DNA of 64,000 nt from NCBI RefSeq assembly GCF_900106975.1, contig NZ_FNNU01000003.1, positions 557,002-621,001 of the forward strand. Reading direction: 5' to 3'. Of the stretch, positions 24,646 to 33,423 are shown piece by piece. Position 1 is the first letter of the stretch. Each line of letters begins with the position of its first letter. The DNA is from Pseudomonas kuykendallii. Lineage in GTDB: Bacteria > Pseudomonadota > Gammaproteobacteria > Pseudomonadales > Pseudomonadaceae. The position numbers and the translations under genes are program-made. The notes below the pieces were generated by a model. It saw only the letters and a list, made by a program, of their open reading frames with translations, did not search any database and was not told the DNA's origin.

Positions 24646-25563
24646 ATGAGCAGAGCGGTCAACTGGAGCGGCGTTTTCCCCGCTGTCACCACGCAATTCA
24701 ACGACGATTTCTCGATCAACCTCGAGGAGACCCACAAGGTCATTTCCAACGTGATCCGCGACGGCGTCTCCGGCCTCGTGGTCTGCGGTTCGGTGGGTGA
24801 AAACACCTCGCTGAGCGCCGAAGAGAAGATCGCCGTCACCGAAGTCGCGGTCGACGCCGCCAAGGGCCGCGTGCCGGTGATCTGCGGCGTCGCCGAGTTC
24901 ACCAGCGTGGCGGCGGCCAAGACCGCCAACCTGGTGCGCAAGGCCGGCGTCGATGGCGTCATGCTGATGCCGGCGCTGGTGTACGGCTCCAAGCCCTACG
25001 AGACCGCCGAGCACTACCGCTACGTGGCGAAGAACGCCGACGTGCCGCTGATGGTTTACAACAACCCGCCGATCTACAAGAACGACGTCACCCCGGACAT
25101 CCTCATTTCCCTGGCCGACTGCGACAACGTCGTCTGCTTCAAGGATTCCTCCGGCGACACCCGCCGCTTCATCGACGTGCGCAACGAAGTCGGCGACCGC
25201 TTCATCCTCTTCGCAGGCCTCGACGACGTGGTGCTGGAAAGCCTGGCCGTCGGCGCCGAGGGCTGGGTTTCGGGCATGTCCAACGTGTTCCCCAAGGAAG
25301 GCGAAACCATCTTCCGCCTGTGCAAGGCCGGCCGTTTCGCCGAAGCCATGCCGATCTACGAATGGCTGATGCCGATCCTCCACCTCGACGCGCGCGCCGA
25401 CCTCGTGCAGTGCATCAAGCTCTGCGAAGCCATCGCCGGCCGCGGCGGCGAACTGACCCGTCCGCCGCGCCTGCTGCTGCGCGGTGAAGACCGCGCCCAC
25501 GTCGAGGCCATCATGGCCAAGGCCCTGGCGAACCGCCCCCAGTTGCCGGACGTCGGTCTGTAA
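24646..25563 (+). CDS. DapA/DHDPS family lyase (probable pyrroline-4-hydroxy-2-carboxylate deaminase)
   Basis: 305 aa TIM barrel of the class I aldolase DHDPS/N-acetylneuraminate lyase family. The Schiff-base Lys is in VVCFKDSSGD (about 160) and the conserved Tyr in MVYNNPP (about 133). GSVGENTSLSAEEK replaces the DHDPS GTTGE, a difference typical of non-DapA members. In hydroxyproline loci, such members deaminate Delta1-pyrroline-4-hydroxy-2-carboxylate to 2-oxoglutarate semialdehyde; this is inferred from the neighbouring racemase-family and aldehyde dehydrogenase genes. A GGAG precedes ATG by eleven bases, behind the operator. Followed by a strong terminator, then the dehydrogenase. Confidence 0.82.
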   Translation: MSRAVNWSGVFPAVTTQFNDDFSINLEETHKVISNVIRDGVSGLVVCGSVGENTSLSAEEKIAVTEVAVDAAKGRVPVICGVAEFTSVAAAKTANLVRKAGVDGVMLMPALVYGSKPYETAEHYRYVAKNADVPLMVYNNPPIYKNDVTPDILISLADCDNVVCFKDSSGDTRRFIDVRNEVGDRFILFAGLDDVVLESLAVGAEGWVSGMSNVFPKEGETIFRLCKAGRFAEAMPIYEWLMPILHLDARADLVQCIKLCEAIAGRGGELTRPPRLLLRGEDRAHVEAIMAKALANRPQLPDVGL

Positions 25564-25580
25564 GCCACGCCCGCCCCCGC

Positions 25581-25631
25581 ACGGCCATATCGCCGCTCCC
25601 GCGTTCCGGGAGCCGGCTATGGCCGTTTTTT
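25581..25631 (+). terminator. Nested hairpin terminator between DapA-family and aldehyde dehydrogenase genes
   Basis: An outer stem ACGGCCATA / TATGGCCGT encloses a second hairpin GCTCCC...GGGAGC and is followed by TTTTTT at 25626-25631. It is a good intrinsic terminator on the plus strand, yet the dehydrogenase starts 26 bases later in the same direction. It may limit, rather than abolish, read-through. Confidence 0.75.
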
Positions 25632-25656
25632 CATTTCCAGCACGGGAGAAACCAAC

Positions 25657-27234
25657 ATGCAGATACTCGGACAGAACTACATCAACGGCGCGCGCAGCGC
25701 CCTGGGCGACGTCGTCGTGCACAGCCTCGACGCCAGCACCGGCGAGAAGCTGCCCTACGACTTCCACCAGGCCACGCTTGGCGAGGTGGACGCCGCTGCC
25801 AAGGCCGCCGCAGCCGCCTATCCCACCTACCGCACGCTGTCGGCGGCCAAACGCGCCGACTTCCTCGACGCCATCGCCGCCGAGATCGATGCGCTGGGCG
25901 ATGATTTCGTCGCCCTGGTCTGCCAGGAAACCGCGCTGCCGGCCGGGCGCATCCAGGGCGAGCGTGGCCGCACCAGCGGGCAGATGCGCCTGTTCGCCCA
26001 GGTGCTGCGACGTGGCGATTTCTACGGCGCGCGCATCGACCGCGCGCTGCCGGAGCGCCAGCCGATGCCGCGCCCGGACCTGCGCCAGTACCGCATCGGC
26101 CTCGGCCCGGTCGCGGTGTTCGGCGCCTCGAACTTCCCGCTGGCGTTTTCCACCGCCGGTGGCGACACCGCCGCGGCGCTGGCCGCCGGTTGCCCGGTGG
26201 TGTTCAAGGCCCACAGCGGGCACATGGCGACGGCCGAGTTCGTCGCCGACGCCATCGTGCGCGCCGCCGAGAAAACCGGCATGCCCAAGGGCGTGTTCAA
26301 CATGATCTACGGCGGCGGCGTGGGCGAAGCGCTGGTCAAGCACCCGGCGATCCAGGCGGTCGGCTTCACCGGCTCGCTGCGCGGCGGTCGCGCCCTCTGC
26401 GACATGGCGGCGGCGCGCCCGCAGCCGATCCCGGTGTTCGCCGAGATGAGCAGCATCAACCCGATGCTCCTGCTGCCCGAGGCGATCAAGACTCGTGGCG
26501 AGAAGATCGCCGCCGAGCTGACCGGCTCCGTGGTGCTCGGCGCCGGGCAGTTCTGCACCAACCCCGGCCTGGTGATCGGCATCAGGTCGGCTGAATTCAC
26601 CGCCTTCCTCGAGCGCTTTGCCGCGCTGATGGGCGACCAGCCGGCGCAGACCATGCTCAACCCGGGCGGCCTGAAGAGCTACTGCCACGGCCTGGACAAC
26701 CTGCACAAACATCCGGGCATCAGCCACCTGGCCGGCGCGAAACAGGAAGGCAACCAGGCCCGGCCGCAGCTGTTCAAGGCCGATGTCAGCCTGCTGCTCA
26801 ATGGTGACGAACTGCTCCAGGAAGAGGTGTTCGGCCCGACCACCATCGTCGTCGAAGTGGCCGACAAGGCCGAACTGGTCCAGGCGCTGCACGGCCTGCA
26901 CGGCCAGCTCACCGCCACCCTGATCGCCGAGCCGGCGGACCTGGACGCCTACGGTGATCTGCTCGCACTGCTGGAACAGAAAGCCGGGCGCCTGCTGCTC
27001 AACGGCTACCCGACCGGCGTGGAAGTCTGCGATTCGATGGTCCACGGCGGGCCGTACCCGGCGACTTCGGACGCGCGCGGCACCTCGGTGGGGACGCTTG
27101 CCATCGACCGCTTCCTGCGCCCGGTGTGCTACCAGAACTACCCGGATGCCTTCCTTCCCGAGGCGCTGCAAAACGCCAACCCGCTGGGCATCCAGCGCCT
27201 GGTGGACGGCACGCCGAGTAAAGAGGCGTTGTAA
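25657..27234 (+). CDS. Aldehyde dehydrogenase (2-oxoglutarate semialdehyde dehydrogenase type)
   Basis: 525 aa NAD(P)+-dependent aldehyde dehydrogenase. Catalytic Cys lies in GAGQFCTNPGL (about 303) and the general base Glu in VFAEMSSINP (about 267). The N-terminal LGQNYINGARSALG and the long C-terminus with GTSVGTLAIDRFLRPVCYQNYPDAFLPEAL (in parts) match the alpha-ketoglutaric semialdehyde dehydrogenase group (type III-like) used in hydroxyproline, arabinose and glucarate degradation. The nucleotide-binding segment VFKAHSGHM differs from the standard KPAE. Placement after the DapA-family gene makes oxidation of its product to 2-oxoglutarate the likely role. Confidence 0.87.
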   Translation: MQILGQNYINGARSALGDVVVHSLDASTGEKLPYDFHQATLGEVDAAAKAAAAAYPTYRTLSAAKRADFLDAIAAEIDALGDDFVALVCQETALPAGRIQGERGRTSGQMRLFAQVLRRGDFYGARIDRALPERQPMPRPDLRQYRIGLGPVAVFGASNFPLAFSTAGGDTAAALAAGCPVVFKAHSGHMATAEFVADAIVRAAEKTGMPKGVFNMIYGGGVGEALVKHPAIQAVGFTGSLRGGRALCDMAAARPQPIPVFAEMSSINPMLLLPEAIKTRGEKIAAELTGSVVLGAGQFCTNPGLVIGIRSAEFTAFLERFAALMGDQPAQTMLNPGGLKSYCHGLDNLHKHPGISHLAGAKQEGNQARPQLFKADVSLLLNGDELLQEEVFGPTTIVVEVADKAELVQALHGLHGQLTATLIAEPADLDAYGDLLALLEQKAGRLLLNGYPTGVEVCDSMVHGGPYPATSDARGTSVGTLAIDRFLRPVCYQNYPDAFLPEALQNANPLGIQRLVDGTPSKEAL

Positions 27235-27454
27235 GCCCCCTGGCAGGCTGGGCAGAACGCCCGGCCCGCGCGGTTTCAACCGCGTTGCCTTCGGGTTTCG
27301 TCCGATCCATTCGCGCTGCGCCTGCTGCGCGGAAGAACCGCTGGGCCAAATCCCGGCGGTTTGCGGTACTATCCGCCGCCGCGGCCAGCAATGTGCCATC
27401 AGCCGCGTCGTCAGCGCTCCAGCGCTTATCAAGGATCGATAGAAGGAACGTCCA

Positions 27455-28177
27455 ATGGACCGGATTCGCCGCGCCCTTTTTGCCCTACCCGTCATGTTCC
27501 TGCTCGTTCTCACCGGCTGCGCCACGCCGCAGGGACCGGTGCCGCTGGACCAGGCCTTCTGGGCCGATCAGCACGAACGCATCGGCATCGCCATCACCGA
27601 AGTACCCAAGCCACAAGCGCTGATGGCCGGCCAGCAGGGCCTGCTGGATGTCGCCATCAACACCGCCACTTCCGCCACGATGCGCAGCAAGGTCGAGACC
27701 TGGGACACCAGCAGCCTGAAGGACTTTCCCAACGAAGTCGCCAAGACGCTCACCGAGCGTGGCTACCAGGCGACGGTGCTGGAGCAACCGCTCAAGCTGA
27801 ACGCACTGAAGCCCGTCAAGGGCGCCAAGCTGGGCTACTCCAAGCTCGACTACACCTCGTTCAAGGCCACGCATAACGTCGACAAGCTGGTGGTGTTCGC
27901 GGTGGCCAGCACCGGCACCTACCGCACCTACTACGGTTTCATCCCCACCAGCGCGCCGATTACCCAGGTGGTGGTTTCCGCCTACGTCATCGACCTCGAC
28001 GACAACCGCCTGCTGTACTACCAGCCCTTCACCACCAATCGCGTCGTCGATGGCGAGTGGGACGAGGGCCCGGAATTCCCCAACCTGACCAACACCTACT
28101 ACCAGGCGCTGGACCAGACGCAGCAGAACCTGATGCTGCCGTTCAAGGCGCAGCAGATTTCCGCCGTGCAACCATGA
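27455..28177 (+). CDS. Conserved lipoprotein of unknown function
   Basis: 240 aa with a lipoprotein signal ending LVLTGC (about residue 23). The mature part is a soluble alpha/beta protein with segments DKLVVFAVASTGTYRTYYG and VVVSAYVIDLDDNRLLYYQ, and no known catalytic motifs. AAGGAACGTCC precedes the ATG. It overlaps the next lipoprotein gene as ATGA, so both are translationally coupled. Similar pairs are known in Pseudomonas as hypothetical lipoproteins. A periplasmic complex of the two is a reasonable inference. The upstream 220 bases after the dehydrogenase show no gene. Confidence 0.65.
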   Translation: MDRIRRALFALPVMFLLVLTGCATPQGPVPLDQAFWADQHERIGIAITEVPKPQALMAGQQGLLDVAINTATSATMRSKVETWDTSSLKDFPNEVAKTLTERGYQATVLEQPLKLNALKPVKGAKLGYSKLDYTSFKATHNVDKLVVFAVASTGTYRTYYGFIPTSAPITQVVVSAYVIDLDDNRLLYYQPFTTNRVVDGEWDEGPEFPNLTNTYYQALDQTQQNLMLPFKAQQISAVQP

Positions 28178-29082
28178 GCGCGCGCTGCAACCGCGGCCTC
28201 GCGCTGCTGATCGCCCTGTCGCTGCTGGGCGGATGCGCGCCGTCCAGGTCGCTGAAGCCGAGCATGACCACGGAGCTGGCGAACAACCTCGACCAGCCCT
28301 TCCGCGTGCAGGTGGCGCCGGGCAGCGAACGGCTGGTAGGGGGCGAGCAGGCGCACGACGGCAGCGCCGCGGTCCAGAGCGGCCTGGGCACCGCCACCAG
28401 CATCGACATGGCCGCCCGCAACGCGGCGGCCAATGGCATGGCGGGCAACGGCAGCGGCGCCGGCGTAGCCGCGGGCGTGGTGCTGGGCAGCCTGATCGTG
28501 GCGCAGATGAACCAGAACGCGGTGCAGGGAAAGGCCAAGGCGGAAGCCGACAAGCGCGTGGCGGGCCTGCGCGAGGCGATTGCCGCGCAGAACCTGGAGG
28601 GCTGGTACGACAATGCCTTCGCGGACGCATTCGCCAACGCCGGGCGCCCCAGCAACCCGTCCGCGGCACTGACGCTGGACATCGCGCCCCAGGCGCTGCT
28701 CAGCCAGGACCTGCACAGCGTGCGGATGATCAGCGAGGTACGGCTGATGCTCGGTCGCAGCGCGCTTTACCAGGGCCGCATCGAAGTGCACAGCGCCCCG
28801 CTCGCCTGTAAGGACTGCCTGGCCGACTGGGCCGCCGAGCAGGGCAAACCCTACCAGGCCGCGCTGCGGGCCGGCGTCGATGAAACCGTGCGGGTGCTGT
28901 TGCTGGACTGGAAGACCCGGCACTTCGCCAGCAGCAACAACCCGGAACGCACGCTGAGCTATGAGTTGGGCGACAGCCGCTACGTCGAGCGGGGACGCCT
29001 GGTGGATAGCCAGGCCGGGCGCAGCCTGTACCTGAGTTTGCGTGGCTGGGTGAAATCGGTGCCGGTGGCGATCGCCCCCTGA
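28174..29082 (+). CDS. Conserved lipoprotein of unknown function, coupled partner
   Basis: 302 aa from the ATG overlapping the upstream stop (ATGA). A lipoprotein signal ends SLLGGC (about residue 21). The mature part has a Gly/Ala-rich stretch GNGSGAGVAAGVVLGSLIVA (about 90-109) that could insert into or cross a membrane, and a C-terminal region with beta-strand alternation (VRMISEVRLMLGRSALYQG, LSYELGDSRYVERGRL). A CKDC pair (about 210) may form a disulphide. No family is assigned. The gene ends 79 bases before the convergent reductase. Confidence 0.65.
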   Translation: MSARCNRGLALLIALSLLGGCAPSRSLKPSMTTELANNLDQPFRVQVAPGSERLVGGEQAHDGSAAVQSGLGTATSIDMAARNAAANGMAGNGSGAGVAAGVVLGSLIVAQMNQNAVQGKAKAEADKRVAGLREAIAAQNLEGWYDNAFADAFANAGRPSNPSAALTLDIAPQALLSQDLHSVRMISEVRLMLGRSALYQGRIEVHSAPLACKDCLADWAAEQGKPYQAALRAGVDETVRVLLLDWKTRHFASSNNPERTLSYELGDSRYVERGRLVDSQAGRSLYLSLRGWVKSVPVAIAP

Positions 29083-29128
29083 TCGGCGTCCCGCCCGGGA
29101 ACTGCACGGGGCGCCCGCGCCCGCCAGG

Positions 29129-29160
29129 GAAAGAAAGCCTGCCCCATCGTCGGGGCGGGC
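29129..29160 (-). terminator. Intrinsic terminator for the reductase gene
   Basis: On the minus strand GCCCGCCCCG-ACGAT-GGGGCAGGC is followed by TTTCTTTCC, immediately after the reductase stop. The stem is GC-rich (8-9 bp) with a mixed pyrimidine tail. It may also limit the plus-strand lipoprotein transcript. Confidence 0.7.
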
Positions 29161-29161
29161 C

Positions 29162-30166
29162 TTACGCCAGCAAGCCCTGCAAATCCTCGTAGAGCTTCTC
29201 GGGAATCTTCACGCCGTCGCGCAGACTGCGTTCGCGGGCCTCGTAACGGCGTTGCGAGGGCAGGCGCGCGCCCTGGTTCTGGATGCCGTCGAACAACGCC
29301 TCGGCGCGGGCCAGGTGCTGGTCCACCGCGTCACCGAGAAAGCGCTTCGGGTCCAGCGCGATCAGCAGCTCGCCGTGGTAGGGCGAAGATTTGCTGCCGG
29401 CATCCCAGGCCTGCGACTCGACGCTGGTGAGGTCGCCGATCAGCGGCCCGGCGATCAGTTCCACCATCGCCGACAGCGCCGAGCCCTTGTGCCCGCCGAA
29501 GGTCAGCATGGCGCCGTTGAGCACGGCGCTGGCGTCGGTGCTCGGCTGGCCGGCGGCGTCGATGCCCCAGCCCAGCGGAATCGCCTTGCCGGCGCGCTCG
29601 TGCAGCTGGATTTCACCGCGCGCGATGGCGCTCGTGGCGAAATCGAAGATGAATGGATGCTTGCCGGTGCGCGGCCAGCCGAAGGCGATCGGGTTGGTGC
29701 CGAACAACGGCTTGCTGCCGCCGGCCGGCGCCACCCAGGCGTGGCTTGGCGTGCAGGCCAGTGCCACCAAGCCGGCTTCGGTGAGCACTTCCAACTCGGT
29801 CCAGAGCGCGGAGAAATGCACGCAGCGATTGATCGCCAGGGCGGCGATGCCATTGGCGCGGGCTTTCTCCACCAGCACCGGCGCGCCGCGCTCGAAGGCC
29901 ACCTGGGCGAACCCGCCGCGGGCGTCGACGCGCACGATCGACGGCGCCTGGTCGATCACTTCGGGCTCGGCATCCGGCGAAACCTTGCCGGCGCGCAACG
30001 TATCGATGCAGCCGAGCAGTCGCCAGAGGCCGTGGGAGGCGCACTCGTCACGCTCGCCGGCGAGCACCGCGCGGGCTACCGCGTGGACGTGGGGCTCACT
30101 GAAACCATGGTGGCGAAGGATCGCCTCGGCCAGCTCTTGAACTTCCTGCAGGGACAAAGCGATCAC
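29162..30166 (-). CDS. Ldh2/malate dehydrogenase-like reductase (Delta1-pyrroline/piperideine-2-carboxylate reductase)
   Basis: 334 aa from a GTG at 30166, chosen because AGAGGAG lies seven bases upstream; the longer ATG frame at 30193 would overrun that site. It belongs to the lactate/malate/sulpholactate Ldh2 family: FGTNPIAFGWPR, FDFATSAIARGEIQLH and the LTFGGHKGSALSAMVELIAGPL region (in parts) closely resemble DpkA/LhpD-type enzymes, which use NADPH to reduce Delta1-pyrroline-2-carboxylate or piperideine-2-carboxylate to L-proline or L-pipecolate. That product follows directly from aconitase X acting on cis-3-hydroxy-L-proline, so it probably completes the pathway in the nearby locus, though transcribed oppositely. 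Confidence 0.85.
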   Translation of the reverse strand: MIALSLQEVQELAEAILRHHGFSEPHVHAVARAVLAGERDECASHGLWRLLGCIDTLRAGKVSPDAEPEVIDQAPSIVRVDARGGFAQVAFERGAPVLVEKARANGIAALAINRCVHFSALWTELEVLTEAGLVALACTPSHAWVAPAGGSKPLFGTNPIAFGWPRTGKHPFIFDFATSAIARGEIQLHERAGKAIPLGWGIDAAGQPSTDASAVLNGAMLTFGGHKGSALSAMVELIAGPLIGDLTSVESQAWDAGSKSSPYHGELLIALDPKRFLGDAVDQHLARAEALFDGIQNQGARLPSQRRYEARERSLRDGVKIPEKLYEDLQGLLA

Positions 30167-30307
30167 GACGGGGCTCCTCTGGATGGGTTGCACGTGGGTA
30201 CGAAACCGCGCGACGGCGGTTCAGGAAAGCCTAACAGTGGCGTGTTCAGGCGCCGCGTTCTTGTCGGCAATCGGCCTGGAGGTCGACGAATTCGGCACAG
30301 CGATGCC

Positions 30308-31192
30308 TTACCAGTCGAGCCGCAGGCGACTCTCGAACATCCGCCGCTCGCCGCTCAGCGGATCGTCGAAAGCCAGCGCCTGGGCCAGCAGCTTGAGCGG
30401 TCGGCTGTAGTCGTCGGTGGGGTACGGCGTGAGCTGCGGGTAGAAGGGGTCGTTGTCGATGCCGGCGCCCAGCGCGGCGAGGTGCACGCGCAGCTGGTGC
30501 TTCTTGCCGGTCAGTGGATAGAGCCGGTAGCGCGCCTGGGTGCCCTTGCGTTCGAGCAGCTCGATGCGCGTCTCGCTGTTGGCTTCGCCTTCGCCCTCGC
30601 GCATCAGGAAGAACGGCTCGGCAGCGACCAGCCGGGTCCGCCGCAGCTGCGGAAACGCCACCCCGTCCGGCGCCGCGCCGATCGCCTCGTAGCGCTTGTG
30701 CATGCTGCGCTGGCGAAACAGCGCCTGATAGGCGGCGCGGCTGTCCGGGTTGGCGGAAAACAGCACCAGCCCGGCGGTCAGGCGGTCGATGCGATGGATC
30801 GGCACCAACTGCGGATTGCCCAGGCGGCGGGTCAGCCGCGCCAGCAGCGTCTGCTCGACGTAGCCGCCGGACGGGATCACCGGCAGGAAATGCGGCTTGT
30901 CGGCCACCACCAGATGCTCGTCGACATGCAGCACCTGCTCCGCGAACGGAATCGCCACCTCCTGCGCCACCTCGCGGAAGTAGTGCACGCGCAGGCCCTC
31001 GCGATACGGATGCGCGGCGTCCAGTGGCATTCCCTCGGCGTCCAGCACGCGGCCGCGGGCCATGCGCTCGAGCCAGGTCTGCCGGTCGATCGCCGGGAAG
31101 CGCTCGCAGAGACAGTCGAGCACGCTGCGCCAGGGGCCGGCCGGCAGATGCAGGACGCTGGAACCGGCCAGGGAAACGCGGGGAGCGCTCAT
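30308..31192 (-). CDS. RluA-family pseudouridine synthase
   Basis: 294 aa. Start at 31192 (MSAPRVSLAG) is preferred over an ATG six codons upstream. Conserved pieces: LHVDEHLVVADKPHFLPVIPSGG, the catalytic RID loop in VPIHRIDRLTAGLVLF (Asp about 138), and PLTGKKHQLRVHLAALGAGIDNDPFYP (in parts). RluA-family enzymes isomerise uridine in rRNA or tRNA. No S4 domain is apparent, which separates it from RluC/RluD. The target RNA cannot be assigned. Monocistronic, divergent from the small lipoprotein gene. Confidence 0.85.
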   Translation of the reverse strand: MSAPRVSLAGSSVLHLPAGPWRSVLDCLCERFPAIDRQTWLERMARGRVLDAEGMPLDAAHPYREGLRVHYFREVAQEVAIPFAEQVLHVDEHLVVADKPHFLPVIPSGGYVEQTLLARLTRRLGNPQLVPIHRIDRLTAGLVLFSANPDSRAAYQALFRQRSMHKRYEAIGAAPDGVAFPQLRRTRLVAAEPFFLMREGEGEANSETRIELLERKGTQARYRLYPLTGKKHQLRVHLAALGAGIDNDPFYPQLTPYPTDDYSRPLKLLAQALAFDDPLSGERRMFESRLRLDW

Positions 31193-31375
31193 TCGGGAAG
31201 CCTTGGACAACGTAGGCCGGCTATTAGGCCGCAGCCTGCCGCACCCGTCAAAACCAGGGCCCCGCGCGACTCATCGGCGCGGCGATAACCACTATCGAAC
31301 CGGATGATTTCTACCGCTTCGGAGCGGGCGTTAGCCTGTCACCACTCCAGAGACAAACCCTTTCAGGTAAACGCC

Positions 31376-31633
31376 ATGAACGCATTCACTACCCCGCTTC
31401 TTCTTGTCGCCGCGCTCCTTCTCGGTGCCTGCAGCAGCCATCCGAACCCGGCCGAACGCCCCTACAGCGCCGCCGAAATCAAGCAACTGGCACTCGAAGA
31501 CCTGAGCCGCCGCAGCCTCTCGATGGAAGAGTACCTGCGCCGCTGGGACGCCATCATGAACCCGCAACCCGGCGAGACCTACAGCGCCGACGACCTTCGC
31601 GCCACGCTGCGCCAGGCAGGCGGCTCGAGTTGA
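31376..31633 (+). CDS. Small lipoprotein, 85 aa
   Basis: Starts MNAFTTPLLLVAALLLGACS at the ATG 31376; the longer frame upstream is not supported. The lipobox LLLGAC predicts lipidation at about Cys19. The mature 66 residues are helical and charged (AAEIKQLALEDLSRRSLSMEEYLRRWD). No family is recognised. It is 92 bases upstream of the FAN1 gene on the same strand; a link is not evident. Confidence 0.6.
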   Translation: MNAFTTPLLLVAALLLGACSSHPNPAERPYSAAEIKQLALEDLSRRSLSMEEYLRRWDAIMNPQPGETYSADDLRATLRQAGGSS

Positions 31634-31725
31634 TCGCCTCCGATCGGACCGGCATGGTCGAAGCGGACGAATGACTGTATAAACAGCCAGTCCATCGTCC
31701 ACTTCGACCCTGCCCGTTCCGCCCC

Positions 31726-33369
31726 ATGCCCACCCCGCTCCCCGACCCGTTCTACTACCTGGCGAACTTCCAGCGCGTGCTGGACTGGGTCGGCGAGCGC
31801 TATGCCGATCTGCTGTGCAGCGCCGAACGGCGCTTCATCGAGGCCTTCGCCGAACTGCCGCAGGCCTCGCGTGCGCTGCTGGTGCGCATGCTGATGCGCA
31901 AGGGCGAGCTGTTCCGCGCCAGCAAGCTGGCCTACGCCGAGATCGGCTGTCCGCACCAGGCCGCCGAACCGCTGCTCGGCCATGGCTGGCTCGACGACGC
32001 GCCCGCGCTGAGCCTTGAGCAACTGTTCGCCGTGCTGCGCAAGGCGGAGATCGCCGCGGCCTTCGGCGACTGCCTGCAGCGCGCGCACCTGATGAACAAG
32101 AGCGAGCTGCTGGCCTGCCTGCGCGAGCGCTTCGCCGACGAAAGCCGGCCGCTGCAGGACTGGCATGCCGAAGCCGACGAGTGCATCTACCGCGTACTGA
32201 TGGTCGAGCTGGGCGAACGCCTGCGGCTGATGTTCTTCGGCAACCTGCGCCAGGGCTGGTCCGAATTCGTCCTCGCCGACCTCGGCATCCATCGCTACGA
32301 GAAGGTCGAGTTTTCCGCGGCCTCCCGCGCCTTCCGCCACCGCGAGGACATCGACGACTACCTGCGCCTGCAGCGCTGCCGCGATCGCTTCGAGCAGGGC
32401 GAGGCGCTGGCCGAGGTCGCCGCCAGCCTGCCGGAACGGCTGGAGAATCCGTGGATCGAGGCGCGCCGCGGCAAGCTGCTCTTCCGCATCGCCCAGCAGC
32501 ACGAACGCCTCGGCGAGTTGCAGCAGGCGCTACGGGTCTACGCCGGGTGCTGCCACGCCGGCGCCCGCCTGCGCACGATCCGCGTGCTGGAACGCTGCGA
32601 GCGCATCGACGAGGCGCTGCAACTCGCCACGCACGCCAGCGAACGACCGGAAAGCGAGGCCGAGCGCCAACACCTGCTGCGCGCGCTGCCGCGCCTGCGC
32701 CGCAAGGCCGGCCTGCCGGCCAGTCCCCGCCGCCCGCCGCTGGCGCTGCAACGCCTCGACCTGCAGCTGGCGCCGCCGGCGGTGCCGGCCTCGGTGGAAT
32801 TCGTGGTACGCGATCACCTTACCCAGACCGACGCCCCGGTGCACTACGTGGAAAACACCCTGATCGGCTCGCTGTTCGGTCTGCTCTGCTGGCCGGCGCT
32901 GTTCGCCGCGCTGCCGCGGGCGTTCTTCCACCCCTTCCACGCCGCCCCGGCGGACCTGCTCGACGCCGACTTCGTGCGCCGCCGCCAGGCGCTGTTCGAC
33001 GGCTGCCTGGCGCTGCTGGAGAGCGACGCCTATCGCCCGCGTATCCGCGACACCTTCGCCGCCAAGTTCGGCCTGCAGTCGCCCTTCGTCGCCTGGGGCC
33101 TGCTCGACGAAACGCTGCTGGAGCAGGCGCTGCAGTGCATACCGGCGCAGCACCTCAGACGATGCTTCGAGCGCATCCTGCTGGACATCGGCGCGAACCG
33201 CAGCGGCTTGCCCGACCTGATCCAGTTCTGGCCGGCCGAACGCCGCTACCGGATGATCGAAGTGAAGGGTCCAGGCGACCGCCTTCAGGACAACCAGATC
33301 CGCTGGCTCGACTACTGCCTGGCGCACGGACTGCCGGTGGCCGTGTGTCATGTGCAATGGCTGGCGTAG
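31726..33369 (+). CDS. VRR-NUC domain nuclease, FAN1-like
   Basis: 547 aa. The first ~420 residues are a helical region with TPR-like repeats (ALRVYAGCCHAGARLRTIRVLERCERIDEALQLA, in parts). The C-terminus (about 430-547) carries the VRR-NUC nuclease core: NRSGLPDLIQFWP, the catalytic EVKGPGDRLQDNQIRWLDY motif (Glu-x-Lys), and an HGLPVAVCHVQWLA end. This is the architecture of bacterial FAN1, a structure-specific 5' flap/interstrand crosslink repair nuclease; P. aeruginosa FAN1 has been characterised structurally. No SAP or UBZ domain as in the human protein. The start ATG follows a short GC-rich leader without an obvious SD. Confidence 0.85.
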   Translation: MPTPLPDPFYYLANFQRVLDWVGERYADLLCSAERRFIEAFAELPQASRALLVRMLMRKGELFRASKLAYAEIGCPHQAAEPLLGHGWLDDAPALSLEQLFAVLRKAEIAAAFGDCLQRAHLMNKSELLACLRERFADESRPLQDWHAEADECIYRVLMVELGERLRLMFFGNLRQGWSEFVLADLGIHRYEKVEFSAASRAFRHREDIDDYLRLQRCRDRFEQGEALAEVAASLPERLENPWIEARRGKLLFRIAQQHERLGELQQALRVYAGCCHAGARLRTIRVLERCERIDEALQLATHASERPESEAERQHLLRALPRLRRKAGLPASPRRPPLALQRLDLQLAPPAVPASVEFVVRDHLTQTDAPVHYVENTLIGSLFGLLCWPALFAALPRAFFHPFHAAPADLLDADFVRRRQALFDGCLALLESDAYRPRIRDTFAAKFGLQSPFVAWGLLDETLLEQALQCIPAQHLRRCFERILLDIGANRSGLPDLIQFWPAERRYRMIEVKGPGDRLQDNQIRWLDYCLAHGLPVAVCHVQWLA

Positions 33370-33423
33370 CGCTGCAGCCGCAAACGAACGCCCCAGGGTG
33401 GTCCAGCGGCGAGTGCTGCCTTT

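Noticed and set aside
24604-27525. 973-residue open frame on the minus strand opposite the DapA-family and dehydrogenase genes
   Set aside because: Same shadow pattern; the plus strand has family motifs and start signals.
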